Assembly: GCF_014655955.1 (NCBI RefSeq)
Contig: NZ_BNBO01000007.1
Coordinates: forward strand, 1-64,000
Direction: 5' to 3'
Origin: Kitasatospora indigofera
GTDB taxonomy: Bacteria; Actinomycetota; Actinomycetes; Streptomycetales; Streptomycetaceae
Length of the DNA stretch: 64,000 nucleotides
The notes beneath the pieces were generated by a model. The model was given only the letters and a program-made list of their open reading frames with translations, had not been told where the DNA came from and searched no databases. Of the stretch, positions 24,966 to 32,900 are shown one piece after another. The translations under genes and the position numbers were made by a program. How positions within the stretch are numbered: the first letter of the stretch is position 1; each line of letters starts with the position of its first letter.

Positions 24966-25439
24966 ATGGTGACGGGCGGGCCGGTCGGGGCGACGGACGG
25001 CACACGGGGCACCGGCCGTGGGCCCGGGCCGCGGGCCGAGGGTGAGCCCGTACGGTTCGCCGCCGCGGTGATGCGCGGGACGGCGCTGGCGGAACTCGGT
25101 GACTACGCCGGGGCCGAAGCCGTCCTGCGGGGTGCGATCCGGGTGCACGAGGCCGTGCACGGCCCGGACGATCCCCGCCTCGCGCTGCCGTTGCGGGCCC
25201 TCGCCGCGACCAGGGCGGCGCGCGGCGGCCTCGCCGAGGCGGAGCGGCTGTCCCTGCGGGTGCTCGCCCTCGTCCAGGACGGCGCGGGGCACCCGGCAGC
25301 CCGCGGCGCGGCAGCGGTACCCCGTCCCGCACCGGCAGCGCCCGCCGCCGCTGCGGCGGCACCGCACGGAACACCCCCGGCGGGCGCCGACGGCGGGGCC
25401 CGGCGGCAGGAACAGGAAGGGAGAAGTGAGCAGTCATGA
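24966..25439 (+). CDS. Small TPR-like protein
   Basis: The 157-aa protein has two helix pairs (about 30-105: RFAAAVMRGTALAELGDYAG, then RLALPLRALAATRAARGG and AEAERLSLRVLALVQ) that match one and a half tetratricopeptide repeats. A disordered Pro/Ala/Gly tail follows. Its last four bases overlap the start of the monooxygenase gene, suggesting coupled expression and perhaps physical association. I do not recognise a family beyond TPR. Confidence 0.7.
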   Translation: MVTGGPVGATDGTRGTGRGPGPRAEGEPVRFAAAVMRGTALAELGDYAGAEAVLRGAIRVHEAVHGPDDPRLALPLRALAATRAARGGLAEAERLSLRVLALVQDGAGHPAARGAAAVPRPAPAAPAAAAAAPHGTPPAGADGGARRQEQEGRSEQS

Positions 25440-26605
25440 CCGAGGAGCGCTTCGAAACGGTGATCATCGGTGGTGGCCAGGCCGGCCTCAGCGTCGGCTA
25501 CCATCTGGCGTCGCTGGGCAGGGAGTTCGTGATCCTGGAGGGCGGCCGACGGGTCGGCGACAACTGGCGGGTGCACTGGGACTCGCTGCGCCTCTACACC
25601 CCGGCCCGCTACGACGGCCTGCCCGGCATGAAGTTCCCCGCACCGCGCTGGTCCTTCCCCGGCAAGGACGCGATGGGGGACTTCCTCGCCGCCTACGCCG
25701 AGCGGTACCGGCTGCCCGTCCGGACGGAGGCGAGGGTGCGGCGGCTGCGGCCGGACGGTGACGGCTATCGCGTGAGCCTCGGTCACGGCGACAGTGACGG
25801 TGACGGCGAACTGCGGGCCGACAACGTGGTGGTGGCGACCGGCACCTTCGGTCGCAAACCGTACGTGCCGTCCTTCGCCGAGGAGTTGGACCCGGGCATC
25901 CGCCGGCTCCATTCGGCCTCGTACCGGAACGAAGCCCAACTGCGGCCCGGGCCCGTGCTGGTGGTCGGGGCCTCGCACTCGGGGGCGGACATCGCCTTCG
26001 AGGCGGCCGCCCGGCACCGGACCGTCCTGTGCGGCCGGGACACCGGGCAGATCCCGTTCCGGCTCGGCTCCCGGCCGATGAGGGCCGTCGCCCCGCTGCT
26101 CTGGCTGGTCGCCGGCCACCTGCTGACCGTCCGCACCCCGATCGGGCGCAAGGCGGCAGCCGAGATCCGTGTGCACGGCGGCCCGCTGCTCCGGGTGAGG
26201 TCCGCGGACCTCGCCGCCGCCGGCGTGGAGCGGGTCACCGACCGGATGACGGGCGTGCGTGGCGGCCGCCCGGTGCTGGCCGGCGGGCGTGTCCTGGACG
26301 TGGCGAACGTGGTCTGGTGCACCGGGTTCCGGCAGGACTTCAGCTGGATCGACATCCCGGTGTTCCGGGAGGACGGCTGGCCGGAGGAGAGCTGCGGCAT
26401 CGTGGCCGCCTCGCCCGGGCTGTACTTCGCGGGCCTGTCGTTCCAGCGTGCCTTCAGCTCGATGCTGGTCGGCGGCGCCGGCCGGGACGCCCGGATCGTC
26501 GCCAGGCACATCGCCGCCCGCGAGCGCCCGACGGCCGGGCGCACCGGGCGCACCGGGACTCCCGGGAGCGCCGGACGGCGGCCCGGGGCGGTGACGGCCG
26601 CCTGA
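25436..26605 (+). CDS. Flavin-containing monooxygenase / NAD(P)-FAD oxidoreductase
   Basis: The 389-aa protein binds FAD at VIIGGGQAGLSVGYHL (about 9-24) and NAD(P)H at VLVVGASHSGADIAFEAA (about 178-195). An FMO-like FxxGxxxHS-type region lies between them, in a form shortened as RRLHSASYRN. It belongs to the group annotated as flavin monooxygenase or CzcO-like. Substrates are not predictable. It is translationally coupled to the upstream TPR protein (ATGA 25436-25439) and is probably governed by the upstream TPR-LuxR regulator. Confidence 0.87.
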   Translation: MTEERFETVIIGGGQAGLSVGYHLASLGREFVILEGGRRVGDNWRVHWDSLRLYTPARYDGLPGMKFPAPRWSFPGKDAMGDFLAAYAERYRLPVRTEARVRRLRPDGDGYRVSLGHGDSDGDGELRADNVVVATGTFGRKPYVPSFAEELDPGIRRLHSASYRNEAQLRPGPVLVVGASHSGADIAFEAAARHRTVLCGRDTGQIPFRLGSRPMRAVAPLLWLVAGHLLTVRTPIGRKAAAEIRVHGGPLLRVRSADLAAAGVERVTDRMTGVRGGRPVLAGGRVLDVANVVWCTGFRQDFSWIDIPVFREDGWPEESCGIVAASPGLYFAGLSFQRAFSSMLVGGAGRDARIVARHIAARERPTAGRTGRTGTPGSAGRRPGAVTAA

Positions 26606-26662
26606 CCGGCGGCGCACCGGTCGGCGGTGCCTGCGGGCCGGCGGGACGTGCCCGGCCGGGAG

Positions 26663-26742
26663 TGGGCGAGGACGGAGTCGAACCGTCACAGCCGAAGCGG
26701 GGGCTTTACAGGCCCTTGGGCTCACCAGTGCCCAGCTCACCC
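26663..26742 (-). tRNA. Divergent tRNA-Tyr(GTA)-like gene
   Basis: The minus strand folds as a class II tRNA of 80 nt. Acceptor GGGTGAG pairs with CTCGCCC; the D arm is GGGC/GCCC with GG in the loop. The anticodon loop is CTGTAAA (anticodon GTA), with a variable arm of about 12 nt and a T arm GACGG-TTCGACT-CCGTC. The discriminator is A. Oddities are C instead of U at position 8, an A-C mismatch closing the anticodon stem (27-43), and no encoded CCA. It could be a decaying or specialised gene rather than the housekeeping tRNA-Tyr. Confidence 0.6.
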
Positions 26743-26768
26743 TGGACGGAGGGGCGGGCGGACGGACC

Positions 26769-26797
26769 GCGGACGCCTTCGCGTCGCGGGGGTCCGC
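26769..26797. other. Nested hairpin between tRNA genes
   Basis: GCGGAC (26769-26774) pairs with GTCCGC (26792-26797), enclosing GACGC-CTTC-GCGTC. It may mark an RNA processing site or a second terminator between the tRNA-Ser and the tRNA-Tyr-like gene. Confidence 0.35.
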
Positions 26798-26847
26798 CCG
26801 GCCCGGGCTCGGTTCGAGTTGCCGGCCCGGCCCTCCGGGAACTGCCG

Positions 26848-26870
26848 AGTGCGCTCCTCGGGAGCGCACT
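26848..26870 (-). terminator. Hairpin after tRNA-Ser
   Basis: A perfect 10-bp stem (26848-26857 with 26861-26870) has a 3-nt loop and lies 41 bp past the 3' end of tRNA-Ser on the minus strand. There is no U tract. It may terminate the Gln-Ser transcript, leaving the tRNA-Tyr-like gene dependent on read-through. Confidence 0.55.
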
Positions 26871-26910
26871 TCACAGCAAGGTCATGTATCGAGTGGATGA
26901 CTTCACTGCG

Positions 26911-26995
26911 CGGAGAGTGCGCGGATCGAACGCGCGCGGGCTCGCACCCGACCACGGCTCAGCAAGCCGCTGCCCTACCACTCGGCCAACTCTCC
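26911..26995 (-). tRNA. tRNA-Ser(GCT)
   Basis: The 85-nt class II tRNA has acceptor GGAGAGT/ACTCTCC, U8 present and anticodon loop TTGCTGA (anticodon GCT, serine AGC/AGU). Its variable arm has the CGGG/CCCG stem, the T arm is GCGCG-TTCGATC-CGCGC and the discriminator is G. CCA is not encoded. It begins only 4 nt after the 3' end of tRNA-Gln, so both come from one precursor. Confidence 0.85.
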
Positions 26996-26999
26996 AACG

Positions 27000-27072
27000 C
27001 TGCCGGACGAGGATTCGAACCTCGAATCTCCTGAGTCAGAGTCAGGCGTGCTGCCAGTTGCACCATCCGGCA
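27000..27072 (-). tRNA. tRNA-Gln(CTG)
   Basis: The 73-nt cloverleaf has acceptor TGCCGGA/TCCGGCA, D arm GTGC/GCAC, anticodon stem CCTGA/TCAGG with loop CTCTGAC (anticodon CTG), T arm CGAGG-TTCGAAT-CCTCG and discriminator G. CCA is not encoded. It is the first tRNA of the minus-strand cluster, 67 nt after a 26-codon ORF. Confidence 0.88.
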
Positions 27073-27075
27073 CGG

Positions 27076-27101
27076 GAGGGCGGCACGAAAAAGCCGCCCT
27101 C
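27076..27101 (-). terminator. A/T-loop hairpin between small ORF and tRNA-Gln
   Basis: GAGGGCGGC (27076-27084) pairs with GCCGCCCTC (27093-27101) around an A-rich loop, ending 4 nt from the 5' end of tRNA-Gln. It may be a partial terminator, attenuator or RNase processing signal. Confidence 0.5.
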
Positions 27102-27138
27102 GCGGGGATTCCCCCGGGGCGGCTCGGCCGTCGGCCGG

Positions 27139-27219
27139 TCACCGTGCGAGGGGAAGTCCCCGACTGCGCCGGGAACGTGCGGAACGCTGATACGACTGGA
27201 CAGTGGTGGTGTTCATCAT
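27139..27219 (-). CDS. 26-aa basic small ORF upstream of the tRNA cluster
   Basis: ATG 27219 (a second ATG follows at 27216) is preceded by AGGAAGGA at ideal spacing and lies about 30 nt below a housekeeping-like promoter. The peptide begins MMNTTTVQSYQRS and ends GLPLAR, with a central Arg/Ser-rich part, net strongly basic. It does not resemble the cysteine-type leader peptides of streptomycetes. I do not recognise it. It could be a leader peptide for the tRNA operon or a genuine small basic protein. Confidence 0.5.
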   Translation of the reverse strand: MMNTTTVQSYQRSARSRRSRGLPLAR

Positions 27220-27255
27220 GCGTTCCTTCCTGCGTTCTCCGGTGGCGATGCGCCC

Positions 27256-27285
27256 ACTCTGCACCAGGGCGATCGGGGCGGGCAA
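27256..27285 (-). promoter_or_regulatory. Housekeeping-like promoter for small ORF and tRNAs
   Basis: On the minus strand TTGCCC (27285-27280), 18 nt, CAGAGT (27261-27256), close to the HrdB consensus TTGACN17-18TAGAGT. The start would be near 27249. Confidence 0.5.
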
Positions 27286-27300
27286 CCGCATTTTCCGCGA

Positions 27301-27327
27301 CGGCCCGCCGGGGATTCCGGCGGGCCG
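27301..27327 (-). terminator. Hairpin terminator after the TIGR03086 gene
   Basis: A perfect 11-bp stem (27301-27311 with 27317-27327, 5-nt loop) lies 56 bp past the stop at 27384 on the minus strand. It insulates the tRNA transcription unit downstream. Confidence 0.7.
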
Positions 27328-27383
27328 CCGCGGGGCCGGTCCCGCTGCGGCGGGTCGTCGGCGGGGCTCGGCGGGCCCGCCGG

Positions 27384-27935
27384 TCAGGGGCGCCGGGCCG
27401 GGGTGCGTCCGCTGGCGCCGAGCGCGCGGTCGAACGGGCCGGCGTCGGCCGGGACGTCGACCGGAGGTCCGTACGAGCCGTTGGCGCGGGCCTGGCCGGC
27501 GAGCTGCTCGACCACGCCGAGGACGGTCTTCGCGGTGCTCTCGCCGACCGGGTGGTCGAGGCCGAGTGCCTGGGCCAAGTCCCATCCGTGCAGGGCGAGT
27601 TCCTGTAGCGTGATGGCCGCGGCGACCTCGGCGGGCAGGGTGCCGGGCCCGAATTCGGTGGTGCCGGAGAGCGCGTCGGGGGCGCGCCAGGCGGCGGCGG
27701 TGCGTTCGGCCGCGCGGGCGACGGCGGCCGGGTCGGTCAGCGGCGGGACGGGTTCGGCGGGGCGGGGCTCCTTGCGGGCGGCCCGCTCCGAGTCGGGCAG
27801 GATGCCGCCGAGGTGGGCCAGCAGGTCGCCGACGGAGTAGTCGGGGCAGGGGGTGCGGCGGTCGAGCTGGTCGGGGGTGATCCGGCCGGCGGTGGCGGCG
27901 AACAGGGTGGCGAGTTCGCTCAGTGCGGTGCGCAT
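27384..27935 (-). CDS. TIGR03086-family DinB-like metal-binding protein
   Basis: The 183-aa four-helix-bundle protein is of the mycothiol-dependent maleylpyruvate isomerase N-domain/DinB type. It has RRTPCPDYSVGDLLAHLGG near residues 25-43, ALHGWDLAQALG near 112-123 and a C-terminal FDRALGASGR motif typical of TIGR03086. Metal-ligand histidines are in AHLGG and LHGWD. ATG 27935 was chosen because the longer frame runs into the divergent operator. It is divergent from an ArsR/SRPBCC pair and shares its control region. The substrate is unknown; related proteins are thiol- or mycothiol-dependent transferases. Confidence 0.85.
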   Translation of the reverse strand: MRTALSELATLFAATAGRITPDQLDRRTPCPDYSVGDLLAHLGGILPDSERAARKEPRPAEPVPPLTDPAAVARAAERTAAAWRAPDALSGTTEFGPGTLPAEVAAAITLQELALHGWDLAQALGLDHPVGESTAKTVLGVVEQLAGQARANGSYGPPVDVPADAGPFDRALGASGRTPARRP

Positions 27936-27991
27936 GGCGACGGTCCTTGCGGGAGAGGGGTGGTGCGGCCCTGGGGAGCGGGCCCATTCGC

Positions 27992-28025
27992 TTAAGTCGA
28001 GACTAAAACGACGGCCCGGCCGTCG
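27992..28025. promoter_or_regulatory. Double palindrome in the ArsR divergent promoter
   Basis: AGTC-GA-GACT (27995-28004) within TTAAGTC/GACTAAA arms, then a perfect palindrome CGACGGCC-C-GGCCGTCG (28009-28025). GACTAAAA recurs at 28040-28047, the second copy providing the TAAAAT -10 of the arsR gene. These are likely ArsR operators. Confidence 0.6.
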
Positions 28026-28054
28026 CAAGCTGAAGCCATGACTAAAATGTCCCC

Positions 28055-28411
28055 ATGGATGCGGTGCGCGTGGTCGCCGAACCCAGACGGCGCGCGATCC
28101 TGTGGCTGATCTGGGACGAGGAGTTGTCCGCCGGCGAGATCGCCGAGCGGTTCGACGTCACGTTCGGCGCCGTCTCGCAGCATCTGAAGGTGCTCCGCGA
28201 CGCGGGGCTGGTTACGCTGCGCCAGGAGGGCCGCAAGCGCTACTACCGGGCCGACCGGGACGCGATGGGCCCGCTGGCCACGTACCTGCAGACGATGTGG
28301 GCCGACAGACTGGACGCCCTGGCCGAACTCGCCGAGCAGGCGGAGCGGGCCGGGAGCACGGAAGACCCCGAACGCGCCGCCCGGGCCCGGCAGGCGGACC
28401 CCCGGGCCTGA
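28055..28411 (+). CDS. ArsR-family winged-helix repressor
   Basis: The 118-aa protein is a single winged HTH: VAEPRRRAILWLIWDEELSA, GEIAERFDVTFGAVSQHLKV, LRDAGLVTLRQEGRKRYYRAD. A helical acidic tail follows. It has no cysteine metal site, so it is probably not a metal sensor. The TAAAAT -10 lies 6 nt before the ATG and there is no SD, so it is leaderless. It precedes an SRPBCC protein by 36 bp. The ArsR-AHSA1 pair is a common arrangement. Confidence 0.87.
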   Translation: MDAVRVVAEPRRRAILWLIWDEELSAGEIAERFDVTFGAVSQHLKVLRDAGLVTLRQEGRKRYYRADRDAMGPLATYLQTMWADRLDALAELAEQAERAGSTEDPERAARARQADPRA

Positions 28412-28447
28412 CCGGCCCGCCCCGGGCCCGAGGGAAGGACCCCACCC

Positions 28448-28897
28448 ATGAGCGACCCCGTGGTGACCGTGGAGCGGCGGATCGCCGCCCGGCCCGAAAC
28501 GGTGTTCTCCTTCTTCACCGACCGTGACCGCTGGCTGTCCTGGATGGGCAGGGACGGCGACTTCGCGTTCGTCCCGGGCGGTGCCTACCGCACCCACGTG
28601 GCCGCCGCCAACCACGCGGCCGGGCACTTCGTGGAGATCGACCCGCCGAAGCGGGTGGTGTTCACCTGGGGCTGGGAGAGCGGCGGGATGCCCCTCCCGC
28701 CCGGATCCAGCACGGTCGAGATCACCCTCGAACCCGAGGGCGAGGGCACCTTCGTCCGGCTGGTCCACCGCGACCTGCCGCCGGAGGCCTGCGTCCCGCA
28801 CCACGAGGGCTGGGTGCACTACCTGGACCGGCTGGTGGTCCGCGCCGAGGGCGGCGACCCGGGCGTCGACAGCTGGTTGGAGAGCACCCACGTCTGA
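28448..28897 (+). CDS. SRPBCC (AHSA1-like) domain protein
   Basis: The 149-aa START/Bet v1-like fold has VERRIAARPETVFSFFTDRD, WMGRDGDFAFVPGGAYRT, HFVEIDPPKRVVFTWGWE, STVEITLEPEGEGTFVRLVH and a C-terminal WVHYLDRLVV helix. It binds a hydrophobic ligand, which is unknown. GAAGGA precedes the ATG. It is in one operon with the ArsR repressor and is probably derepressed together with the divergent TIGR03086 gene. Confidence 0.87.
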   Translation: MSDPVVTVERRIAARPETVFSFFTDRDRWLSWMGRDGDFAFVPGGAYRTHVAAANHAAGHFVEIDPPKRVVFTWGWESGGMPLPPGSSTVEITLEPEGEGTFVRLVHRDLPPEACVPHHEGWVHYLDRLVVRAEGGDPGVDSWLESTHV

Positions 28898-28910
28898 CAG
28901 GCGGCCCGTC

Positions 28911-28955
28911 CCGCCGGCCGGCAGCCCGCCGGCCGGCAGCCCGCCGGCCGGCAGC
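28911..28955. repeat. Three perfect 15-bp GC-palindromic repeats
   Basis: The unit CCGCCGGCCGGCAGC occurs three times in tandem just after the SRPBCC stop, followed by shorter CGGCAGCC repeats. Each unit contains GCCGGCCGGC and can fold. It sits between convergent genes and may act as a bidirectional terminator. Confidence 0.7.
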
Positions 28956-29073
28956 ACGGCAGCCCGGCAGCCCGGTGGCCGGGCCGCCCGGGCCGGGTGG
29001 GGCCGCCGGCGGCCCGGGTCCTTCCGCACCGTCCGGCCCCCGTGCTGCCCGGTACGGTCGCGCCGGGGCCGGG

Positions 29074-29808
29074 CTACTCGGCCGCCTGCTCGGTCGTCCG
29101 GCCGTCGCGCAGTTCCACCACCCGGTCGGCGAGTTCCATCAGGGCGGGGTCGTGGGTGGCGACCAGGGCGGTGACTCCCTCGCTGCGGACCACCGCGCGG
29201 AGCAGCTCCATCACCGAGCGGCCGGTCTCGGAGTCCAGCTGGCCGGTCGGCTCGTCCGCGATGATCAGGGCCGGCTCGTTGGCCAACGCCCTTGCGATGG
29301 CCACGCGTTGCTGCTGGCCGCCGGAGAGTTCGCCCGGCCGTTGGCCGGCGTGGCCGGCCAGGCCGACCAGGGCGAGCAGGGCGTGGGCCCGCTCCTCGCG
29401 CTGCTTGGCGGGCAATTTGCGCAGGCGCATCGGGACGCCGACGTTCTCGGCGGCGGTGAGCACGGGGATCAGGCCGAAGGACTGGAAGACGAAGCCGATC
29501 CGGTCCCGGCGCAGGGCGAGCCGGCCGTCCTCGTCCAGCGAGGCCAGGTCGGTGCCCTCCAGCTCGACCCGCCCGCCGGTCGGGGTGTCCAGCCCGCCCA
29601 CCAGGTTGAGCAGGGTGGTCTTGCCGGAGCCCGACCTGCCCTTGAGCGCGGTGAGTTCGCCACGGGCGGCGGAGAAGCTGACCCCGCGCAGGGCGTGCAC
29701 GGCCTGCGGTCCGCTGCCGAAGCTCCGCCGCAGGTCCTCCACCAGCACCATGGGTGCCGGGACGTCCGCCGGTGAAGCCGCCGGTGTGCCCGCCGCTCGC
29801 TGGCTCAT
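29074..29808 (-). CDS. MacB-type ABC transporter ATP-binding protein
   Basis: The 244-aa LolD/MacB-type ATPase has Walker A GRSGSGKTT (about 57-65), the Q-loop FQSFGLIP, signature LSGGQQQR, Walker B ALIIADEPTG and the His switch VATHDP. These ATPases pair with FtsX-like permeases in mechanotransmission or lipoprotein/peptide export rather than uptake. It is divergent from two giant permease genes and a second ATPase, with a 176-bp intergenic palindrome region. Confidence 0.9.
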   Translation of the reverse strand: MSQRAAGTPAASPADVPAPMVLVEDLRRSFGSGPQAVHALRGVSFSAARGELTALKGRSGSGKTTLLNLVGGLDTPTGGRVELEGTDLASLDEDGRLALRRDRIGFVFQSFGLIPVLTAAENVGVPMRLRKLPAKQREERAHALLALVGLAGHAGQRPGELSGGQQQRVAIARALANEPALIIADEPTGQLDSETGRSVMELLRAVVRSEGVTALVATHDPALMELADRVVELRDGRTTEQAAE

Positions 29809-29887
29809 GCTGAGTCCCCCCGGGGGTCGGCCCGGAGGCCGGTCGTTGTCGGTGTGATGTTCGTGAGGGTTTGAATTTGCTCATCCT

Positions 29888-29904
29888 TTGCGCGAATTGC
29901 GCAA
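29888..29904. promoter_or_regulatory. TTGCGC-N5-GCGCAA inverted repeat
   Basis: A 6-bp-arm inverted repeat lies midway between the divergent ATPase and permease genes, in the most AT-rich part of the region. It is a candidate operator for both directions. Confidence 0.5.
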
Positions 29905-29984
29905 GACCCTTCCATGCGATGATCGAATCTGACAGGATCGTCCGCTATCCGGTGTGAAGGAACCGGCCTTGGGGGAGGAACGGC

Positions 29985-32900
29985 ATGCTCGGGTTCGTCC
30001 TTCGCCGCCTGCGCGGGCGACTCCCGCTCGCCGCGGCCGTCCTGGTCACGGTGCTGATCACGACGGCGATGCTGACCGCGATCGTGGCGTTCAACCGCTC
30101 CGTGGGCGAGGCCGGTCTGCGCCAGGCGCTCCAGGGGCCCGGCCGGAGCAGGGCCACCGTCCTGGTCACCGGGGAGCGCGCCGCCCCGGACCGCGGCACC
30201 GACGACGCGGCCGTCCGGGCCTTCGCCGGCGACCTCTTCGGCCCGCTCCCGGCCCGGGTCGAGAGCGCCGCCCGCAGCCGCTCGTACGGGCTGCCCGCCG
30301 CCGGACCCGAGGCCGCCGGACCGGGGGCGGTCGGCGCCGCCGACGGCCGGGGCGCCACCGGCAAGGACCCGGATCTCACCGTCCTGGTGGCCCTCGACCG
30401 CGACCGGGCGCACCTGCTGGCCGGCCGCTGGCCGCAGCCGTCCGCCCCGACGCCCCGGGCCGCCGGACCCGCCGCCGGCGCTGCCGTCGAGGCCGCGGTC
30501 CCGCCCGCCGCGCTGGCCCGCCTGGGGCTGACCGCCGCGGCCCTGCCCGCCCCGGTGACCCTGGCCGACCGCTTCCAGGGGAGCTCGCTGACGGTGCTGG
30601 TCACCGGTGTGTACCAGGCGGCCGACCGCACCGACCCGTACTGGCGGCTCGACCCGCTCGGCGGCGCGGAGGTGCAGGTCAGCAGCTTCACCACCTACGG
30701 GCCCCTGCTGGTGGACGACGCCGCGTTCACCTCCGGCACGCTGGTCCAGAGCGGCCGGAGCTGGCTGGTCCGGGCCGACTTCGGTGCCGTCCGGCCCGCC
30801 GGGGCCGAGGCCCTGCGGCTTCGGGCCGACACCGTCGCCGCCGCCCTGCAGCACACCGCCGCGCTCCGCGTGCAGACCGAACTCACCGCCCTGCTCGGAG
30901 AGTTGAAGTCGGGTTCGGTGGTCGCCCGGTCGACCGTACTCATCGGCGCCCTGCAACTCGCGGTGCTCGGCGCGGCAGCCCTGCTGCTGGTCGTCACCCT
31001 GCTGACCGGCCGGCAGGAGGGCGAGAACGCCCTGCTGGCCGCCCGAGGCGCCTCGCGCGGCCGGATCGGCCTGCTCACCGCCGCCGAATCCGTCCTGCTG
31101 GCGCTGCCCGCGGCCCTGCTCGCACCCCTGCTCACCCCGCCGCTGCTGCACCTGCTGGGCCGCTTCGGACCGCTCTCCCGGGTGCCGCTGGACACCTCCC
31201 TGCCGTGGATCCTGTGGCCCGTCGCGGCCGCCTGCGCGCTGGCCTGCGTGCTGCTCACCACCCTGCCCGGACTGCTCCGCGGGGCCGGCGCCGCCGCGCT
31301 GCGCCGGGCCGGCCGCCGGCAGGCCGTGGTGGCCGGCGCGGCGCGCTCCGGCGCCGACCTCGCCCTGCTCGCCCTCGCCGTGCTGGCCCACCGGCAACTG
31401 GCCCGGCAGAGCGGCGGCCCGCTCGCGGCCGAGACCGCCGGGCGGCTCGGCGTCGATCCCGTCCTGGTCGCCGCACCGACCCTGGCCCTCTGCGCCGGCA
31501 CCCTGTTCGTCCTGCGCCTGCTGCCGTTCGCCGCCCGGCTGGGCGGCCGGCTGGCCGCCCGCGGACGGGGCCTGGGCCCGGCCCTGGTGGGCTGGCAGTT
31601 CGCGCGCCGGCCCGGCCGGGCCACCGGACCGGTCCTGCTCCTGGTGCTCGCCGTCGCCACCGGGGTCCTGGCGCTCGGCCAGCACAGCGCCTGGTCCGCC
31701 TCGCAGCGCGACCAGGCCGACTTCGCGACCGCCGGGGGGCTGCGGATCACCGGCTCCGGCCTGGCCGCGATGGGCCAGGGCGGACGCTACGCCGCGCTGC
31801 CCGGCGGCGAACGGCTGATCCCGGTCGTCCAGGCCGACCAGTCGCTGCCCGGCGGTGGCACCGGCCGGGTGCTGGCGCTGGACGCGGCCGGCGCGGCCGA
31901 GCACCTGCGGGTCCGTCCCGACCTGTTCGACGGGCACGGCGCCCGCGAGCTGCTGGCGCCGCTGGTGCGCCCCGCACCCTCCGGCCGGGCGGCCGGCGTC
32001 GTGCTGCCGGGCCACCCGGCGCGGATCGACCTGGAGGTGGGCGTCCGGGTGCTGCAACGCTCCGCCGCGGCCGGGCCGCCGTCCGACGGCGCGCCCGTCC
32101 GCCCCGGCCTCTGGCTGATGCTGCGCGACCGCTTCGGCACCACCTACCGCACCCTCGTCCCCGGCCTGCCGGCCGAGGGCGAGGCGAAGGTCTCCGTCGA
32201 CCTGGCCGCGCTGACGGACGCCCCGCTCGGCTCCGTCGCCGCGCCGCTGACCCTGACCGGCCTGGTGGTCGGCTACGGCTGGGCGGGCGGCGAACGGATC
32301 GAGGGCGAGCTGACGGTGGGCCGGATCGCGGCGGCCGACACCCCGGACGGCCCGGCCGCACCCCTCCCCGCCGGGCCGGACTGGTCGCAGGCGCCCGCGA
32401 CGGGCGGCGGCACCGCGGCCGTGACCGTGGAGGACATCCCTGCGGAGCAGCGGGCCGCCGGCACGCTGCTCCGGCTGCGCTACCGCAGCGGGCCCGCGGA
32501 CTTCCGCGGCGTCCGCGTCCCGCTGGTCCCGGCGGGCGGCGCCCCGGTCGCGTCCGCCGGCGGCGAACTGCCCGGCCTCGCCACGCGCGACTACCTGACG
32601 GCCGTCGGCGCCTCCGTCGGCGAGCTCGTCCGGGTGCCCTTCGGCGGGGTGCGGGTGCCGGTCCGGATCACCGCCGCCGTGGACTCGGTGCCGGTGGCCG
32701 GCCGCACCGCGCTCGTCCTCGACCTGGGCTCCGCCGGGCGGCTGCTGGCCGGCAGCGGGGTGGAGACGCCCGTCCCGAACGAGTGGTGGCTGCCCGCCAC
32801 CTCCGAGCACGACCCCGACCCGGTGGCGGCGGCCGCCGCGCTCCGCTCCGCACCCGGCACCCAACTCCTGCACCTGCGCGAGGAGATCGTCGCCGGGCTG

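Noticed and set aside
26801..26825. A plus-strand tRNA suggested by GGTTCGAGT
   Set aside because: No acceptor, D or anticodon arm can be assembled around it. It is probably a chance T-loop-like sequence between real tRNAs.
26605..27400. Integration site or mobile element at the tRNA cluster
   Set aside because: No integrase, transposase, terminal repeat or duplicated tRNA 3' end is visible on either side.
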